Positions 39,780-47,533 of a DNA stretch of 47,533 bases are shown piece by piece; position 1 is the first letter of the stretch; each line of letters starts with the position of its first letter. The translations under genes were made by a program, and so were the position numbers. The DNA is from JANXLS01 sp038227045 (GTDB lineage: Bacteria > Planctomycetota > SZUA-567 > H5-PLA8). The notes beneath the pieces are model-generated. The model was not told the origin of the DNA and did not search any database. It saw nothing but the letters and a program-made list of their open reading frames with translations. The stretch spans positions 1-47,533 of the forward strand of contig JBBRQD010000036.1 of assembly GCA_038227045.1 (NCBI GenBank), written 5' to 3'.

Positions 39780-41375
39780 ATGCCCGCCGATCACAACAAC
39801 GCCGTTGGTTACCTCTGCATGATGCTGCACGCGCATTTGCCATACGTGCGGCATCCCGAGCATCCGGAATTTCTCGAAGAAGACTGGTTTTACGAAGCGG
39901 TTTCCGAGACCTATATTCCTCTGCTGCTGATGCTCGATGGTTTCGAACGCGATGGCGTCAACGCCTGCTTTACGATGAGCCTCACACCGCCGTTGTGCGA
40001 AATGCTGGCCGATCCGCTGCTTCAAGGGCGCTATGAAAACAAGCTTCGCAAACTGCGCGAACTCACCGAAAAAGAATTGAAGCGCACCGCTGGCACGCCA
40101 TTCGAGTCGGCATCACAGATGTACAAAAAGCATTTCGCCGATTGCCAGGCGACGTTTGACCGCTGGGGCCACAATCTGGTCAACGGATTCCGGCACTACC
40201 AGGAAAAAGGATTCATCGAGGTCATCACCTGCGGCGCGACGCACGGATTTTTGCCGTTGATGGTCACGGAGTCGGCCGTGCGCGCGCAGATTCAGATCGC
40301 CGTTCAGAATTACAAGAAGCATTTCGGGCGCGCGCCGCGCGGCATCTGGCTGCCCGAATGCGCGTATGCGCCGGGCATCGACAAGCATTTGCAGGAAGCC
40401 GGCATTCAGTTTTTTTTCATGGACACGCATGGCGTGGTCTTCGCCGTGCCGCGCCCGCGTTTCGGGCCGTTCCGGCCAGTGTACTGCCCGTCCGGCGTGG
40501 CGGCATTCGCGCGCGACGCGGAGAGCAGCCGGCAGGTCTGGTCGAGCGAAGAGGGTTATCCCGGCGATGTCGATTACCGCGAGTTCTACCGCGATCTTGG
40601 CTACGACGGCGACTATCCGTACATGCGTCCGTATCTGCACAACGACGGCGTGCGGCGCAACGTCGGGATGAAATACCATCGCATCACCGGCAAAGTCGGT
40701 TTGAACGAAAAGGCGCCATACATGCCGGCATGGGCGACTGAAAAGGCCGCGTCGCACGCCGGCAATTTCATGCACAACCGCCAGAAGCAGGCGCAGTGGC
40801 TCAAAGGCGTGCTGGGCGCGGAAGCGTGCATCGTCGCGCCGTACGACGCCGAATTGTTCGGGCATTGGTGGTTCGAAGGTCCGCAGTTCCTGAATTACAT
40901 GATGCGCAAAATCGCCTACGACCAGAGCGAGATTGCGCTCAGCACGCCGCCGCGCTTTCTCGAAAAATTTCCGAAGCAGCAGATCGTCGAACCGAGCGCC
41001 AGTTCATGGGGCGACAAAGGCTATTACGAAGTCTGGCTGAACGCCGGCAACGACTGGATCTACCGGCATCTACACGCCGCCGAAACGCGCATGAACGAAC
41101 TCGCAAACGCGTTTCTCGCGCCCACAGAATTGGAAGATCGCGCGCTCAAGCAGGCCGCGCGCGAACTACTGCTGGCACAATCCAGCGATTGGGCCTTCAT
41201 CATCACGACCGGCACGATGGTTGCCTACGCCGAAAAACGCACAAAGGATCACCTGCATCGCTTCAACGGATTGTACCTGCAACTGACGGAGCACCGCCTC
41301 GAAGAGCCGTGGCTGAGCGATCTCGAATGGCGCGACAATATTTTTTCGGAGATTGATTGGACGATCTACCGTTAA
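39780..41375 (+). CDS. GH57 1,4-alpha-glucan branching enzyme (DUF1957 type)
   Basis: The 531-residue protein has GH57 features: LHAHLPYVRHPEHPEFLEEDWFYEA, CGATHGFLPLM, the nucleophile Glu in GIWLPECAYAPGID, the acid/base Asp in VAPYDAELFGHWWFEGP, and a C-terminal DUF1957 helical region (WGDKGYYEVWLN ... SSDWAFIITTGTMVAYAEKR). This is the plan of the thermophile GH57 branching enzymes, which introduce alpha-1,6 branches; some relatives instead hydrolyse alpha-glucans. GGTGA precedes ATG 39780. With glgC upstream it points to glycogen made by a GH57 rather than GH13 branching enzyme. No glgA is in the window. Confidence 0.92.
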   Translation: MPADHNNAVGYLCMMLHAHLPYVRHPEHPEFLEEDWFYEAVSETYIPLLLMLDGFERDGVNACFTMSLTPPLCEMLADPLLQGRYENKLRKLRELTEKELKRTAGTPFESASQMYKKHFADCQATFDRWGHNLVNGFRHYQEKGFIEVITCGATHGFLPLMVTESAVRAQIQIAVQNYKKHFGRAPRGIWLPECAYAPGIDKHLQEAGIQFFFMDTHGVVFAVPRPRFGPFRPVYCPSGVAAFARDAESSRQVWSSEEGYPGDVDYREFYRDLGYDGDYPYMRPYLHNDGVRRNVGMKYHRITGKVGLNEKAPYMPAWATEKAASHAGNFMHNRQKQAQWLKGVLGAEACIVAPYDAELFGHWWFEGPQFLNYMMRKIAYDQSEIALSTPPRFLEKFPKQQIVEPSASSWGDKGYYEVWLNAGNDWIYRHLHAAETRMNELANAFLAPTELEDRALKQAARELLLAQSSDWAFIITTGTMVAYAEKRTKDHLHRFNGLYLQLTEHRLEEPWLSDLEWRDNIFSEIDWTIYR

Positions 41376-41501
41376 TTTTTTCTCTCGCAAAGGCGCAAAG
41401 ACGCAAAAAATGCCAATAAAAACGGTCGGCCATTATTCGGCCGCCCGTCCTTTATTTCAATTCTTTTTTCTTTGCGCCTTTGCGTCTTTGCGAGAGAAAA
41501 A
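41376..41501. repeat. CTCGCAAAGGCGCAAAGACG-type inverted repeat with central hairpin
   Basis: The left arm 41376-41407 and right arm 41471-41501 are near reverse complements containing the CTCGCAAAG/GCGCAAAG motif, also seen at 8154-8186. They lie between two convergent genes. Confidence 0.78.
41422..41448. terminator. Bidirectional terminator-like hairpin
   Basis: ACGGTCGGCC (41422-41431) pairs with GGCCGCCCGT (41439-41448) with one mismatch over a 7-nt loop. An A-rich run lies before it and a T-rich run after it, so it could stop transcripts from both the branching enzyme (+) and the Tat oxidoreductase (-). Confidence 0.55.
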
Positions 41502-41509
41502 GATACGAT

Positions 41510-42802
41510 TTAAGCGATCTTGAACTGTCCGGGAATCGGCACCGCGTAGCGGCCGTCTGTGCCGGGTTTCGTCGGTGTCGCCGCGTCCCAGTTCAACTCT
41601 TTCGGGAACGTGCGGTACTCCATCTTCAGCAAATCGGCCCACTTGATTTCCTGGCCCGTGTACGTTGCGGAACGTCCGAGGATTGCCGTGAACGTACTGT
41701 CCGCCGTGTAGTAAGCGTTGTTGATCGGCGTATCTGAACGGATCGCGGCCTGGTGTTCGTTGTGCTCGACCTGGTACGGATCGAGATCGCCCTTGCCTTC
41801 GTACTTCCAAAGCGTGTTGCCCTTGTAATCGGTCGCTCGGCCGATGTGCAGGATGCCTTTGGTGCCGAGGAATTCTTCGCGCACGTCTGACTTCGTTCCC
41901 GCGATCTGCCGGCACTGGCTGTTGATGATCACGCCGTTCGGGTAGCGGTATTCGACGTAATGGTGATCGAAGATTTCGGTGTTCTTGACCTTGTCCACGC
42001 GTCCGCCCATTCCACAAGCACTGATGGGTGTCGTGCCTAGGAACCAGTTGGCGACGTCGAGATTATGAACGTGCTGTTCGCAAATATGATCGCCGCAGAG
42101 CCAGTTGAAATGGTACCAGTTGTGGACCTGGAACTTCATCTCGCTCATGTCGCCCTGGCGGTCGCGATACCAGATGCCGTTTCCGTTCCAATACACCTGG
42201 CCGGAGACGATGTCGCCGATGATGCCGTCCTTCAGCGCCTTCAGCGTTTCGCGGTACACGTTCTGATAATGCCGCTGCAAGCCGCAGACGACCTTCAGCT
42301 TCTTCTCGTCCGCCACCTTCGCCGCCGCGAGCACCATGCGCGCGCCAAAGGAATCGACGCAGACGGGCTTTTCCATGAACACATGTTTGCCGGCCGCAAC
42401 AGCCGCTTCGAAATGCGACGGGCGGAAACCGGGAGGCGTCGCGAGAATCACGAGGTCGCAATGCTCGAATATTTTCTGATACGCGTCGAGGCCCACGAAT
42501 TTGCGCTCCGCGGGAACGTCCAATTTGTCCGCGTGCTTCTTACCCAATTCGTTCAGTGCGCCGCTGAGCCGGTTTTCAAACGCATCGGCCATCGCCACGA
42601 GCTTGACGTTCGAATTCGGCACGCTCAGCGCCTGATGCGCCGCGCCCGTTCCGCGTCCGCCGCAACCAATCAAGCCGATGCGAATCAAATCCGTGCCCGC
42701 CGCGTACGCTTTGGGCAGAATGATACCGGATGCCGCAACTGCGCCGGCCACCGCGGCCGTGCCCTTCAAAAATTCTCTGCGTGACCCATCTTTAGCGTTC
42801 AT
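41510..42802 (-). CDS. Tat-exported Gfo/Idh/MocA family oxidoreductase
   Basis: The 430-residue protein has a twin-arginine signal (SRREFLKGTAAVAGAVAASG) and a Rossmann motif IRIGLIGCGGRGTGAAHQAL. MEKPVCVDSFGARM and HNWYHFNWLCGDHICEQHVHNLD follow, typical of exported members common in planctomycetes and relatives. These proteins bind NAD(P) before export and act on sugars or sugar derivatives; the substrate is unknown. ATG 42802 has a perfect AAGGAGG ribosome-binding site. It follows the SUMF1-like gene on the same strand, separated by a tandem-repeat hairpin that may decouple them. Confidence 0.92.
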   Translation of the reverse strand: MNAKDGSRREFLKGTAAVAGAVAASGIILPKAYAAGTDLIRIGLIGCGGRGTGAAHQALSVPNSNVKLVAMADAFENRLSGALNELGKKHADKLDVPAERKFVGLDAYQKIFEHCDLVILATPPGFRPSHFEAAVAAGKHVFMEKPVCVDSFGARMVLAAAKVADEKKLKVVCGLQRHYQNVYRETLKALKDGIIGDIVSGQVYWNGNGIWYRDRQGDMSEMKFQVHNWYHFNWLCGDHICEQHVHNLDVANWFLGTTPISACGMGGRVDKVKNTEIFDHHYVEYRYPNGVIINSQCRQIAGTKSDVREEFLGTKGILHIGRATDYKGNTLWKYEGKGDLDPYQVEHNEHQAAIRSDTPINNAYYTADSTFTAILGRSATYTGQEIKWADLLKMEYRTFPKELNWDAATPTKPGTDGRYAVPIPGQFKIA

Positions 42803-42894
42803 AACGCCTCCTTGATTTTTAACGAAACGTGTCCATAACGCGATACACCGCGGGACGGGGTCGCGCGCTATAAAAAGTCTTGCGGGCCGAAAGA

Positions 42895-42992
42895 AAATGA
42901 CAAGGTGACAAGGTGACAAGGTGAAACGGCTTATTGATCGAGCGATTTTTGCCGTTTCACCTTGTCACCTTGTCACCGTGTCACCTTGTCAT
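42895..42992. repeat. Inverted repeat of GACAAGGTG tandem units
   Basis: The left arm (42895-42930) has three 9-nt GACAAGGTG units and ends AAACGGC. The right arm (42951-42992) starts GCCGTTTC and has four CACCTTGT-type units, one altered to CACCGTGT. It begins 2 bp from the SUMF1-like stop codon, so it could fold at that mRNA 3' end. Confidence 0.82.
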
Positions 42993-42994
42993 CT

Positions 42995-43996
42995 TCACCG
43001 TCCGTTTTCGCTCTTGATCGGCGATTTGAAGCCTTTCAGATTCTCCTGCTCTTCGAGCGGCCGGCAGATGCGGAATCCGACGTTGGAGGCGTCGGTGTGC
43101 CACCAGATGCTCTGCGGCAACTGCGGATCCTGAATGCTGTATTCATCGTTTGACCCCAGGCGAGCCGCCACGCGCAAATCCGCCGGCTTGTCCTTCCACG
43201 ATCCACCTTTGGACACGTATGGGTATTCCTTGTTGGTCGGCAGCAGCACTGGGTTAAGCGTGGTCTTGTCTTTGAATTGTTCGTAATAGTCCTTCTTGTA
43301 GAGATCCAGCACCCACTCTGACGCGTTGCCGTGCATGTCGTACAAGCCCCACGCGTTGGGTTTCTTTTGTCCGACGGGTTTGTAGCTCTTCTTCGAATTG
43401 CCGGCGAACCAAGCGTACTCCTCGAGCGCACTCGGATCGTCGCCGAAGTTGTAGATCGTCTTGCTTCCGGCGCGGCACGCGTATTCCCATTCGGCCTCGG
43501 TGAGCAGACGATAGTTCTTGCCGGTCTTGGCGCTCAGCCATTGCGTGTAGACCATCGCGGCGTGATGCGTCATGCAGGTGGCGGGATAAGTCTGGCGGCC
43601 TTTTCCGAAAGTCATGTCCGTATATGGAGGCGTGGGGCGCGTAACGGCGTCGGCGGCTTTGTCGTTGGCGCTGACGACTTCGACTTTCATCTGCTTGCGC
43701 TTGGTGATGTCCATCTGCGAGGAGAAGATATCGTACTCGTCCCAGGTGACTTCGCACTTTCCAACCCACATCGGCTTGATCTCGATCTCGTGCTGCGGGC
43801 CTTCGTCCTTGTTGCGGCCGGCTTCGGATTCCGGACTTCCCATCATGAATTTTCCACCGGGAATCGGCACCATGTCGAACTTGACATCGACCCCCGGAAT
43901 CGTGTCCGTATAAGGCTTCATTTCAGCGGCTGTTTCGGCACGGGCGAAATTGACAACGCACAGCAAGGCGGCGAGAACGAACAGAACAAAACGCAT
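42995..43996 (-). CDS. Exported SUMF1/FGE-domain protein
   Basis: The 333-residue protein has a signal peptide (MRFVLFVLAALLCVVNFARA) and a formylglycine-generating-enzyme-like domain: FDMVPIPGGKFMMGSPESE, KCEVTWDEYDIF, YRLLTEAEWEYACRAGS, NAWGLYDMHGNASEWVLD and GGSWKDKPADLRVAAR, ending NVGFRICRP. True sulfatase-activating enzymes need a catalytic Cys pair near the C-terminus, which I do not see, so it is probably a non-modifying member, perhaps a ligand-binding surface protein. ATG 43996 has GAGGAAA about 9 nt upstream. No sulfatase gene is in the window. Confidence 0.88.
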   Translation of the reverse strand: MRFVLFVLAALLCVVNFARAETAAEMKPYTDTIPGVDVKFDMVPIPGGKFMMGSPESEAGRNKDEGPQHEIEIKPMWVGKCEVTWDEYDIFSSQMDITKRKQMKVEVVSANDKAADAVTRPTPPYTDMTFGKGRQTYPATCMTHHAAMVYTQWLSAKTGKNYRLLTEAEWEYACRAGSKTIYNFGDDPSALEEYAWFAGNSKKSYKPVGQKKPNAWGLYDMHGNASEWVLDLYKKDYYEQFKDKTTLNPVLLPTNKEYPYVSKGGSWKDKPADLRVAARLGSNDEYSIQDPQLPQSIWWHTDASNVGFRICRPLEEQENLKGFKSPIKSENGR

Positions 43997-44213
43997 CGAA
44001 TAAGTTTCCTCAAGTGCTTGCGAACGAACATTAATCAGTCGAGGAAAATACACCGTTTTGGAGTTTTTTAAAGCTGAAATGCGAGAATGCGCAATTCGAC
44101 AATGCCGGCGGCTTCCCCTACTCAATGTCTTAATTAAACGCAGATGGACGCCGATAAATTAACTCATCCGCGTCCATCCGCGATAAATTGAACCACTCGA
44201 ATCAACGTATTCC
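43997..44213. other. Spacer with short inverted repeat between exported-protein genes
   Basis: ACGCAGATGGACGCCGAT (44139-44156) and ATCCGCGTCCATCCGCG (44166-44182) are approximate reverse complements of a kind common in intergenic DNA of environmental bacteria. It separates the Tat helical protein and SUMF1-like genes. No clear promoter is seen. Confidence 0.5.
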
Positions 44214-45758
44214 TCAGACTTTCAGCAGCGCGCGCGCTTCTTCATACCCCGCGGCGGGGAAACCGTACTCGCTGGCCGTGACACGCGCCAACGCGGCGAG
44301 ATGCCGCCAGCGGAAGACCGCGCGCGTTGTTGCGAATTCCTCCGTCGTCGTGCGATAGTATTTCTCCGCGTGCAGCGCGCCGTCTTCGCTGACCGCGAAT
44401 TTCAACATCACGTCGCAGAGCGCGCGTTCCGGGTGTCCCAACTCGCCGTAGCGATGAACCAGCGCGCAGGCGCGGGCCTGGTCTTTTTGTTTGACCGCGT
44501 CCTCCGTGTCGCGCAGCAGCACGGCGGCGTCCTTCGACTCAATTTTTTCGAGATTTTCAGCCAGCGGATAGGAGGCTTTGTTGAGCCCCCCGCTCTGCCC
44601 CGCCGTGTGATACGCTCCGACAATCAGGCTCGCGAACGTGTTGCGCGGATTGCTGACGCGCGCGATATGCTGCCAGGCATTGGCTGAATCCGATGCGTGG
44701 ACTCCGACCGACGCGCCATGCACGCTGCCGACGGGTTTTCCGACGTCGGCCTTTTGCCGGCCGGGGTCGCGCATCACCAACTGGTTGGCGGCAAGCGAGA
44801 GGACTTCGCCGAGCGCCGCGGGCGCGAATCCTTCGGCCAGTGCGGCGGCAACGGCGTCGGCGGCTTTGTCGCGGTTCGGGCCATACACGATCTCGCTCAG
44901 GCTCACCGCCATGGCGTCGTCCAGTTTGCGATCGCCCGGCGTTTTTTCGAGCAGCTTGTATTGGTCAAGCAGCTTCGGGAGCAGCACGCGGATGCCGGAT
45001 GGCGAGCGCTTGTTGTTCTTCATACTGTTTTCAGTCTCGACGCAGTACCGCACCGATTGACGCAGCAGCGTGAACGCTTGTTCCGGGCCGGCCAAATCGA
45101 GCAGCGCGTATGAGCGCCACGCCAGCACCACACGATGGACATCGACTTCGTCCTGGATCGCAAATTGCATGTGATTGAACGCCTCGCCGACCGGCCCCTT
45201 CACCATCGCGGCCAATTCGCGTTCGGCGGCTTTCATGTCGCCTTTGCGCGTGGCCTCGCGCAGTGTTTCGCCATTGACGGTACCCGCCGGTGTTTCGTCG
45301 TCGTGGAAGGCGTGCAGCACTTCGTTCTTGCGGCCGCCGTTCTGTTGAATGCGCTGGCTGTTTCGGTAGAGCACCTTTAAGACCGGCAGCGCGCGCTGCG
45401 GGTCGGGCAGTTCTTTCGACATCTCGTACGCGGGCGCCAGAGCCATCAGCGCGTGGTAGCCGGTGTAGTCCTGCCCGCCAAAGGAGCGCGCGTTGGCCAG
45501 CGCGCCAGCCGCGATGAGCGTGCGCAGATCGCTTCCCGCCGCTATCTTTTCGATCAGCAAAGGCAGCAGCTTATTCAGCGGCGTTTCCTGCATCGCCGCC
45601 ACCAGCGGTTCGAGCTTTCCAAAATTCAGCGCATCCGATCCCTCGTCGGCCAACGCCGGCGAAATACCCAATTCGTATGACATGGCGGTGCCAAGGCTGG
45701 CAATCAACATGCCTTTGCCCACATCCGCCAGAAATTCGCGTCGCGAAGAATTGACCAT
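44214..45758 (-). CDS. Tat-exported helical protein of unknown function
   Basis: The 514-residue protein starts with a twin-arginine signal (SSRREFLADVGKGMLIASLG). The rest is mostly amphipathic helices rich in Ala/Leu, without a metal-binding or catalytic motif I can name. His/Asp-containing stretches such as FGGQDYTGYHALMALAPAYEM, NHMQFAIQDEVDVHRVVLAWRSY and GASVGVHASDSANAWQHIARVSNPRN look conserved-type and could form a ligand site. GGAG lies 8 nt before ATG 45758. It is the first gene of the minus-strand exported-protein group. A copy of the 32-nt border motif lies about 208 nt upstream. Confidence 0.72.
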   Translation of the reverse strand: MVNSSRREFLADVGKGMLIASLGTAMSYELGISPALADEGSDALNFGKLEPLVAAMQETPLNKLLPLLIEKIAAGSDLRTLIAAGALANARSFGGQDYTGYHALMALAPAYEMSKELPDPQRALPVLKVLYRNSQRIQQNGGRKNEVLHAFHDDETPAGTVNGETLREATRKGDMKAAERELAAMVKGPVGEAFNHMQFAIQDEVDVHRVVLAWRSYALLDLAGPEQAFTLLRQSVRYCVETENSMKNNKRSPSGIRVLLPKLLDQYKLLEKTPGDRKLDDAMAVSLSEIVYGPNRDKAADAVAAALAEGFAPAALGEVLSLAANQLVMRDPGRQKADVGKPVGSVHGASVGVHASDSANAWQHIARVSNPRNTFASLIVGAYHTAGQSGGLNKASYPLAENLEKIESKDAAVLLRDTEDAVKQKDQARACALVHRYGELGHPERALCDVMLKFAVSEDGALHAEKYYRTTTEEFATTRAVFRWRHLAALARVTASEYGFPAAGYEEARALLKV

Positions 45759-46007
45759 GGCCGTGCTCCAATCTCATAAAAGATGAAGCGGCTGGCAAGC
45801 GCCCTCACCCGCCGGCCGCGGGTTTAGATCACACACTCTGAATCGAAGATATCACCAACAGGGCCGAATCGAATAAACTCTATACTTGAGTAGGCATAGC
45901 GTTTTTACACGCTGCGTCAACAAGAATCTTTTGCTGCCCCGCGCGCGACCACCGCTTTCTCCTCGGTTACATTAATTGCACATCCTGTCAATGTTCCAAA
46001 ATCGCCA
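45759..46007. other. Accessory-border spacer
   Basis: About 250 bases with no gene. It contains the second 32-nt border motif and marks the shift from core-like GC-rich genes to AT-richer accessory sequence. Confidence 0.5.
45966..45997 (-). repeat. 32-nt border motif, copy 2
   Basis: On the minus strand it reads GGAACATTGACAGG... and ends TGCAATTAATGTAAC, with 2 differences from copy 1 at 1823-1854. Its GGAACA end faces the right-hand accessory strip. Confidence 0.7.
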
Positions 46008-46232
46008 TCAGATCAGAGCACAATTTCCATCACAAAAGTTGCACGTTGTGTCGTAGTAAACTTCGAACTCGTCCAATCCACTTTCCGTTACAAAAATTGC
46101 ACCAGGTGCATGATATTGGCCTAAAACCATATAATATGTCAAATAGCCGAAGCTAATCCATCGCCCAAAAACAAAACAGTCGGCGCATTTCTGATCCTCT
46201 GAAAACAATGCGTCGAGTTCCCTTGAATCCAA
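46008..46232 (-). CDS. Small Cys-rich hypothetical protein
   Basis: The 74-residue frame from TTG 46232 reads MDSRELDALFSEDQKCADC ... TTCNFCDGNCALI. Two CxxC pairs (CADC near 16-19, CNFC near 64-67) plus a final Cys suggest a metal-binding or redox fold, but I recognise no family. The support is a near-consensus promoter just upstream (46273-46245). The predicted transcript would start only about 5 nt before the TTG, so it would be almost leaderless, or a fragment of a longer lost gene. Composition is AT-richer than the core genes. Confidence 0.42.
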   Translation of the reverse strand: MDSRELDALFSEDQKCADCFVFGRWISFGYLTYYMVLGQYHAPGAIFVTESGLDEFEVYYDTTCNFCDGNCALI

Positions 46233-46244
46233 TAAGTCCCTAGT

Positions 46245-46273
46245 ATTCTATCATACTAATATTACCCTGTCAA
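46245..46273 (-). promoter_or_regulatory. Near-consensus sigma-70 promoter
   Basis: On the minus strand TTGACA (46273-46268) and TAGAAT (46250-46245) are exactly 17 nt apart, the best promoter match in the window. It reads into the small Cys-rich ORF. Confidence 0.65.
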
Positions 46274-46383
46274 GCGATCCAAAGAATATCCCGAAAGATT
46301 TTCATGTCCCTTGTCGCAGTACCTTTTCAGAGAGGCCGCACGCGAACTTCTCATTCGGTGGGTACGACTGTATTTGCCCCATT

Positions 46384-47533
46384 TCAAAGGGTACTATAAT
46401 CACGCCGCGAACTCCAAATCAATGCGCAAAGGAGACCAATAGACAGCCAAAATTCGGGGAGATATGCGGGACCGTACCATTCCGTGGGCCGAATTTGCTT
46501 AATGACCAAGATTTCACTGGCATGAGCCTCACTTGGCCCGTCCGCGTATTCGTGAACAAAAATCGTTTTTTCGTCCTGGAACGAGTCATATGTAAAATTC
46601 TTGGGAATATAGCGATACCCGGAACCATCGCCAAACGTCAAAAGGACTTGGCCGGTGGCGGAATCGTAAATGCGATAGAACGAATTATCGACCCGTGTCG
46701 TAACGTGCTTCGAACCAAATTTAAACCCGGAACTGCCCGCTGACTTTGGTACCGCAGCGGTCCATTTCAACGCTCCCGTTTTTCCATCAAAAATTGTAAA
46801 GGACTCATGCATACTCGCGGCAAGTCCACCATCATAGAAAAGCGAAAGATCCAACGGAGTATTCAACGGCGTGCGCTCACCGGTTGCGGTGTTCAATAGA
46901 TAGGCTTCATTGTTCAAGTTGCGAATAAATGCTCGATGCGCCTCGGGGGAGTATGCCAGGTGTTGCGCGGGCTCGAAGAGACGCGTTCCTGTCAGCGGGT
47001 CCCATAATTCTACAATCAGTTTGCCATCGATCGTTCGATTAATCTTTAAGAGATCATTAGAATACCATTGGCACCTTCTAAAATTCTCACCAATTAGGGA
47101 TAGACTAAACGACGGCCTGGCTTGGCACTCGAACGATTTGAATTTTTGAGCCGTTGATACTATAGGCGAAATGCTGACTGTATGACAACTCCATTGCGTT
47201 AAGCCAATCGGGGCAGGGTGAAAAATCCTGGTGCACGAAACGCCTATGACTGTTATCAGTTATTATGCAGATCAGTTCCGCACCAAACAGTAGTCGCCCA
47301 TGAGTGCGTTCCGCGTTGTCACGCCAGGGGATTTCGATGCGATTGCCAGTTTCATAGTCAAAGAGAACGGGTTCAACCTCTCGCTTGGAAAAGTTTGTCC
47401 AGCGACAATCATTCCTCCGGCCGACGACAATTAGATTTCCCGGTTCGCCTGGGCAACGATCGTTGCGCTGAAGCAGGCTTTCTTTACGATCCAACTTGAC
47501 CAGCGAAACGGAAGCGAGCTCTGCTGAGGAGCA
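46384..47533 (-). pseudogene. Frameshifted membrane-anchored beta-propeller protein (5' part outside window)
   Basis: Two overlapping minus-strand frames carry one repeat protein. The upstream frame is open from the window edge to a TAG at 47105 and contains VEPVLFDYETGNRIEIPW and FAYSINGSKIQIVRV. The downstream frame has no start codon before TTG 46917 but is open back past 47190. It carries KLIVELWDPLTGTRLF, AYLLNTATGERTPL, FTIFDGKTGALKWTA and YRIYDSATGQVLLTFGDGSG, then a C-terminal membrane segment (PEFWLSIGLLCALIW) and SSRRDYSTL. The x-D-x-x-TG-x repeat is that of PQQ/WD-like blades. The shift lies near 47105-47125. It may be real decay or an assembly error. Confidence 0.68.

Noticed and set aside
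41510..42919. Longer N-terminus (39 extra codons) for the Tat oxidoreductase
   Set aside because: The extra codons translate the GACAAGGTG repeat; a perfect Shine-Dalgarno and the twin-arginine signal fix ATG 42802.
42895..42992. Possible CRISPR-like tandem array
   Set aside because: Units are 9 nt, contiguous and in inverted halves; there are no spacers and no cas genes in the window.

Overview
The window looks like bacterial chromosome from a GC-rich, Gram-negative, free-living or environmental organism with a planctomycete-like gene repertoire (Planctomycetota, or a neighbouring lineage such as Sumerlaeota or Hydrogenedentota). The evidence is secreted DUF6797 beta-propeller proteins next to a multihaem cytochrome, a secreted PQQ-propeller protein, a Tat-exported Gfo/Idh/MocA oxidoreductase, an exported SUMF1-type protein, and intergenic spaces crowded with inverted repeats. 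The phylum call is inference from gene content; there is no rRNA gene and I recognise no tRNA gene.

Layout. 1-2067 is an accessory strip. The left edge holds the end of an IS21-like element whose istA start codon faces out of the window. It abuts a beheaded BsuBI/PstI-type restriction endonuclease, which is followed tail-to-tail by a C-terminally truncated Eco57I-type methylase fragment and about 0.8 kb of non-coding DNA. 2068-17487 is core and signalling: rsgA, a diguanylate cyclase fused to a glycogen-binding-like domain, an AddB-like nuclease, an HD-type CCA-adding enzyme, a PQQ-propeller protein, a REC-PAS-histidine kinase with a receiver protein, a transglutaminase-like protein, and phoU divergent from a phoB/phoR-like pair. 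17534-28238 is the most distinctive block: three tandem DUF6797 propeller paralogues, one with a PA14 domain, followed by a five-haem c-type cytochrome. It begins with a duplicated ribosome-binding site and an 8-codon leader ORF. 28632-34118 holds two cyclophilins (one lipoprotein, one cytosolic), a DinB-like protein, a Gfo/Idh/MocA oxidoreductase and an abutting FAD-oxidoreductase/FabG pair. 34121-37691 holds dapF with a small exported DUF4177-like gene, aroA and rsmI. 37908-41375 holds a lone receiver, glgC and a GH57 branching enzyme, which is the glycogen branch of metabolism. 41510-45758 is a minus-strand set of exported proteins (Tat oxidoreductase, SUMF1-like, Tat helical protein). 45759-47533 is a second accessory strip with a small Cys-rich ORF behind a near-consensus promoter and a frameshifted membrane propeller gene that runs off the edge.

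How the genes fit together. The DUF6797/cytochrome block could form an extracytoplasmic oxidation and electron-transfer module. GlgC plus GH57 would make branched glycogen, and the cyclase with a CBM48/AMPK-beta-like domain could tie c-di-GMP to glycogen state. PhoU with PhoB/PhoR would sense phosphate. These links are inference from domains and neighbourhood.

Across the window at least a dozen intergenic spaces carry inverted repeats. One family occurs four times and two others once each; all three have the REPIN-like plan of two self-palindromic arms in inverted orientation. A separate 32-nt motif occurs twice, in inverted orientation, at the two borders between core and accessory DNA.
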